Below are positions 5,907 to 7,975 of a stretch of 7,975 nt of DNA, one piece after another. The stretch is taken from the NCBI GenBank assembly GCA_937968015.1, contig CALBSO010000155.1:1-7975 (forward strand). The letters are read 5' to 3'. Source of the stretch: an uncultured Thermomicrobia bacterium (GTDB lineage: Bacteria > Chloroflexota > Chloroflexia > Thermomicrobiales > JALYUS01). Both the position numbers and the translations under genes were made by a program. Numbering within the stretch: the first letter of the stretch is position 1; each line of letters begins with the position of its first letter. The notes beneath the pieces were generated by a model that made no database searches, was not told the origin of the DNA, and saw nothing but the letters and a program-made list of their open reading frames with translations.

Positions 5907-7022
5907 CTAGGCCCTGAAGGTGCCAGCGCCATTCAGCCGCGCTCCCGCCGCCATGCGTGGTTTGTATTGCTCCGCGAAGACACGCGCGACGAGCGCGCGT
6001 CGGCTGTTCACCCCCGCCTTCTCGAACACCGCCTTCAGGTGCTGCTGCACGGTCAGCGCGGAGATGGCGAGCGTCGCCGCGATCTCGCCCGTCGACAGAC
6101 CGCGCAGCACGAGTCCGGCGATTCCCGCCTCCCGCTCGGTCAGCTCGTACGCCTGCAGAATCAAGGGTGCGACCTCCAGCGGTTGCGCTCGCTCGAGGAT
6201 GACTGCCGTCCCGCCATCCGCCCCGGACAGTCGCGCCGCATGGAGCACCACCCACTCCCCCGCCCGGGTGCGGATGCGCACGCGTGGCATGCGTGCCCCC
6301 GGCGCATCCTCGCCGCGCTCCAATGCCCACAGCCGAGCAGCTACGGCGCGCACCGCCTGCGGCGCCTCGGCACGGCGCGGCCAATCGCCCAGCTCCGCGA
6401 GCCACCGCTCCGCCGTCGGCGTGGTCGCGACGATCGAGAAGTCGTCCGCCAGGACGAGCAGGCCGGGGCCGTCCGTCTCCCGGACGGTCTCCGCGTTGTC
6501 CAGCAGGAGCGCCGCGCGCAATCCCTCGGCGATGTGTGGTGCCAGGTGTGCGAGGAATGCGGCCTCGGCGGCAGTGTACGCCGGTGTCCCCCGTTCCCGA
6601 TGCAGGCACATCACCCCCCAGCAGGCGCCGCCCGTCAGGAGCGCCGCGCGCAGTTCGTCCCCCCAGCCGAGCGGCGCGAGGATCTCGCGGTAGCGGGCGC
6701 TGGTCGAGAGATCGCCCCCGGTCGCGTCGTGGAGGCTGCGGACCGCCGGGACGCCCCCGGCGAGTTGGGCGAACTTGTTCGCGTCGTCGTGGAGGAACTC
6801 GTTGGCGAGGAAGGCGGGCGTCACCGACTCGGGGATGTCCTCGATCAGCGACCCCGTGAAGAGCAGCGTCGCCGGGTCGACGGTCGCGCACCAGAAGGCG
6901 TCGATCGGGATCACCGTCCGCAGCCGCCCGAGGACCGCCAGGCGCAGTGCCCGGGAATCGAGCCCGGCGTGGCTGAACCGGATGATGTCGCGCCGCGACC
7001 GTTCCGCCGTCCGTGCGTCCAT
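5907..7022 (-). CDS. LuxR-family regulator with GAF-like sensor region
   Basis: A 371-residue transcription regulator. Residues about 20-172 look like a GAF-type ligand-sensing fold (IPIDAFWCATVDP, GWGDELRAALLTGGACWGVMCLHR, FLAHLAPHIAEGLR). A PAS-like middle follows at about 185-280 (GPGLLVLADDFSIVATTPTAERWL). The C-terminal LuxR helix-turn-helix is at about 293-352: LTEREAGIAGLVLRGLS, TGEIAATLAISALTVQQHLK and a KAGVNSRRALVARVF end, matching the NarL/FixJ pattern. There is no receiver domain, so it is not a two-component regulator. ATG at 7022-7020 has AAGGAG 6 nt upstream, a very strong ribosome site; the frame is open further upstream, but that would cross the promoter and antisense the next gene. 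It is divergent from the SnoaL-like gene, and a long palindrome lies between them. The ligand is unknown. Confidence 0.92.
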   Translation of the reverse strand: MDARTAERSRRDIIRFSHAGLDSRALRLAVLGRLRTVIPIDAFWCATVDPATLLFTGSLIEDIPESVTPAFLANEFLHDDANKFAQLAGGVPAVRSLHDATGGDLSTSARYREILAPLGWGDELRAALLTGGACWGVMCLHRERGTPAYTAAEAAFLAHLAPHIAEGLRAALLLDNAETVRETDGPGLLVLADDFSIVATTPTAERWLAELGDWPRRAEAPQAVRAVAARLWALERGEDAPGARMPRVRIRTRAGEWVVLHAARLSGADGGTAVILERAQPLEVAPLILQAYELTEREAGIAGLVLRGLSTGEIAATLAISALTVQQHLKAVFEKAGVNSRRALVARVFAEQYKPRMAAGARLNGAGTFRA

Positions 7023-7045
7023 GGGTTGCTCCTTACCGCGCCGCC

Positions 7046-7078
7046 AGTATAGCGCCCGTGCCCGCCGGGCGCTATACC
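7046..7078. promoter_or_regulatory. 31-bp palindrome with divergent -10-like boxes
   Basis: GTATAGCGCCC (7047-7057) and GGGCGCTATAC (7067-7077) are perfect 11-bp arms around a 9-bp centre. Each outer edge contains a -10-like box pointing outward: TATACT on the minus strand (complement of 7046-7051) toward the LuxR gene, and TATACC on the plus strand (7073-7078) toward the SnoaL-like gene. Neither has a good -35. The symmetry, position and lack of -35 boxes suggest an operator for a dimeric protein acting on both genes, most simply the LuxR protein itself. As RNA it would form a strong hairpin, but its position before both starts argues for a DNA site. Confidence 0.65.
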
Positions 7079-7169
7079 AGAAAGGTGGTATGGCATCGCG
7101 GCGCGATCCCCCGCAGAGTGGAGAGCGGGCACAGCGGTGCCCCGAGACGCGAATGATGGAGGTGTCACG

Positions 7170-7595
7170 ATGAGCGGCGAAGCGAACAAGGACCTGGTGA
7201 TCCGTTTCGTGGAGACATTCTGGAACAACGGGGAGATGGCGGCAGTCGGCGAGCTGATGGCGTCCGACGCGACGATCCACCAGCCCGAGGTGGGCGGCAC
7301 GGCGGGGCTGATGGCATTCAACCGCGCGCTGCGTACCGCCTTCCCCGACTGGCACTCGACGCCGGAGGAGCTGATCGCCGAGGGCGACCGGGTGGCCGAG
7401 CGGTGGACGGGGCGCGGGACGCACCAGGGCGCGTTCCAGGGCATCGCGCCGACCGGCCGGCGGGTGGATGTGCCTGGGGTGGTCTTCTACCGCATCGCGG
7501 ACGGCAAGATCGTCGAGTTCCGCGGCTCGTTCGACATGATGCGGATGATGCAGCAACTGGGCGCGCTGCCGGAGCCCGCAGCGGTCCCGGCGTAG
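7170..7595 (+). CDS. SnoaL-like / ester cyclase family protein
   Basis: A 141-residue cytosolic protein of the NTF2-like fold, SnoaL-type polyketide cyclase/ester cyclase family. Family marks are the N-terminal helix NKDLVIRFVETFWNNGE (6-22), the DATIHQP strand (33-39), FNRALRTAFPDWHST (50-64), the strand pair EGDRVAERWTGRGTHQGAF (71-89), and YRIADGKIVEF (107-117) followed by D122 and MMQQLG. The length is usual for the family. Members range from polyketide ring closure to unknown roles, so no reaction is assigned; no polyketide genes are nearby. GGAGGTG (7158-7164) lies 5 nt before ATG 7170, which I prefer over the in-frame GTG at 7137. It is probably controlled by the divergent LuxR protein. 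Confidence 0.9.
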   Translation: MSGEANKDLVIRFVETFWNNGEMAAVGELMASDATIHQPEVGGTAGLMAFNRALRTAFPDWHSTPEELIAEGDRVAERWTGRGTHQGAFQGIAPTGRRVDVPGVVFYRIADGKIVEFRGSFDMMRMMQQLGALPEPAAVPA

Positions 7596-7670
7596 GAGCG
7601 GTCGTTTCGACCGATACAGAGGAGGGAGGCGGCGGTCGGACGATTGCTTCGACTGTCTCGTTCTTGTGAG

Positions 7671-7698
7671 GGCCGCCATCCGAGAGTGGCGGCCTCTT
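7671..7698 (+). terminator. Terminator hairpin after the SnoaL-like gene
   Basis: GGCCGCCA (7671-7678) and TGGCGGCC (7687-7694) form a perfect 8-bp GC-rich stem with an 8-nt loop, followed by the pyrimidine-rich TCTTCCT. It lies 75 bp after the stop codon. The T-run is interrupted, so termination may be partial, but position and stem strength fit a factor-independent terminator for the plus-strand gene. Confidence 0.65.
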
Positions 7699-7727
7699 CC
7701 TGCTCAGCAACGCACGTCTTTCACCGT

Positions 7728-7750
7728 CTCGAAAAGAGTCCTTTTGAGAC
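7728..7750 (+). repeat. Stem-loop covering a copy of the intron junction sequence
   Basis: GTCTC, a bulged G, and AAAAG pair with CTTTT and GAGAC ending at 7750, a 10-bp stem around AGTC. The right arm is within GTCCTTTTGAGACG (7738-7751), identical to the joined exons of the group II intron (4858-4869 plus 5798-5799). The stem also contains the -35 box of the next promoter. Confidence 0.5.
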
Positions 7751-7781
7751 GACAGAAACCATATACTATTATATTGTGGGA
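7744..7781 (+). promoter_or_regulatory. Sigma-70-like promoter
   Basis: TTGAGA (7744-7749), a 17-bp spacer and TATTAT (7767-7772) each match the consensus boxes at five of six positions. The start point would be near 7779. An ATG at 7781 opens a 32-codon frame (MTRRWDVV... to TAA at 7877-7879) that could be read leaderless, but it has no recognisable features and I do not call it a gene. The promoter could instead serve DNA beyond the right edge, for example an insertion-sequence gene. Confidence 0.5.
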
Positions 7782-7935
7782 TGACCCGGAGATGGGATGT
7801 GGTTTGTTGTCGCGAATCGGCGAGACTCGCCACCATTCGTGAAGTGAAGGTCGCGTGTTCTCGGGGGAGTAAAGAGTAAGGTTATTGTATCTGCAGTGCT
7901 AATTGACGGCTCAGAAGAGACATTTGTAGGCTCTT

Positions 7936-7975
7936 GGGATGAAGTGCACCACGCGCCGGGATAAAAGTGCACCAC
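7936..7975. repeat. Two tandem imperfect repeats at the right edge
   Basis: GGGATGAAGTGCACCAC (7936-7952) and GGGATAAAAGTGCACCAC (7958-7975) are near-identical, with the core AAGTGCACCAC repeated exactly 23 bp apart. The second copy ends at the window edge. Short repeated blocks near the tips are typical of IS21-family insertion sequences, so this may be the left end of such an element, perhaps starting at a TG near 7924. No transposase is in view, so the assignment is tentative; an iterated operator is the alternative. Confidence 0.5.

Larger units (their letters stand above)
7596..7975. other. 380-bp region without a convincing gene
   Basis: After the SnoaL-like stop there is a small hairpin (CGGTCG/CGACCG near 7600-7614), the GC-rich terminator, the junction-like stem-loop, a promoter and the edge repeats. 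From about 7700 the sequence is clearly less GC-rich than the genes. A 68-codon minus-strand frame at 7769-7975 has no ribosome site or family resemblance and spans the promoter and repeats, so I do not call it. Confidence 0.6.

Noticed and set aside
5788..6891. 367-codon minus-strand frame overlapping the LuxR gene
   Set aside because: Out-of-frame shadow with low-complexity Arg/Gly-rich translation; the LuxR frame carries the recognised domains.
7653..7790. TTG-started frame after a GAGGAGGGAGG ribosome-like run
   Set aside because: The distance from the purine run is too great, the frame runs through the terminator hairpin and promoter, and the translation has no features.
1..7975. tRNA, rRNA, CRISPR array, defence or toxin-antitoxin system
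   Set aside because: No cloverleaf, rRNA core sequence, regular spacer-repeat array or recognisable defence or toxin family was found on either strand.

Overview
The window is high-GC bacterial DNA from one chromosome-like segment. Gene style is GC-rich at third codon positions, with strong AAGGAG/GGAGG ribosome sites beside at least one leaderless-looking gene. The families present (cupin/TetR pair, GAF-LuxR/SnoaL pair, MASE-like GGDEF-EAL protein) fit Chloroflexota, perhaps Thermomicrobia, but this is an impression from gene content and not a phylogenetic result.

Layout. (1) Positions 1-1308: a possible C-terminal tail of a plus-strand gene at the left edge, then a small metal-type cupin gene on the minus strand, divergent from a TetR-family regulator. 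Their promoters overlap in about 50 bp. (2) Positions 1309-1816: a 508-bp stretch without a convincing gene. It holds a three-tier nested inverted repeat (1387-1493) and, next to the following gene, a cluster of palindromes. (3) Positions 1817-4702: a small exported protein of unknown function followed 48 bp later by a large membrane PAS-GGDEF-EAL protein for c-di-GMP turnover. (4) Positions 4703-5906: no protein gene. A 928-nt group II intron without a reverse-transcriptase gene occupies 4870-5797. Its exon-binding loops pair with the 13 nt directly upstream of the insertion point. (5) Positions 5907-7595: a GAF/LuxR-type regulator on the minus strand, divergent from a SnoaL-like (ester cyclase family) gene, with a 31-bp near-perfect palindrome between them. 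(6) Positions 7596-7975: a terminator hairpin, a good sigma-70-like promoter whose -35 lies in a 14-nt copy of the intron's exon junction, and at the right edge a tandem repeat that may be the end of an insertion sequence.

How it works together. Two modules share one design: a regulator divergent from a single small enzyme-like gene with a shared operator region, so each regulator probably controls itself and its neighbour. The secreted protein and c-di-GMP protein may be co-transcribed. The ribozyme looks complete but must borrow a maturase from elsewhere to move. I see no defence system, CRISPR array, tRNA or rRNA. The group II intron with its second junction-like site, and the unexplained structured intergenic element, are the most notable items.
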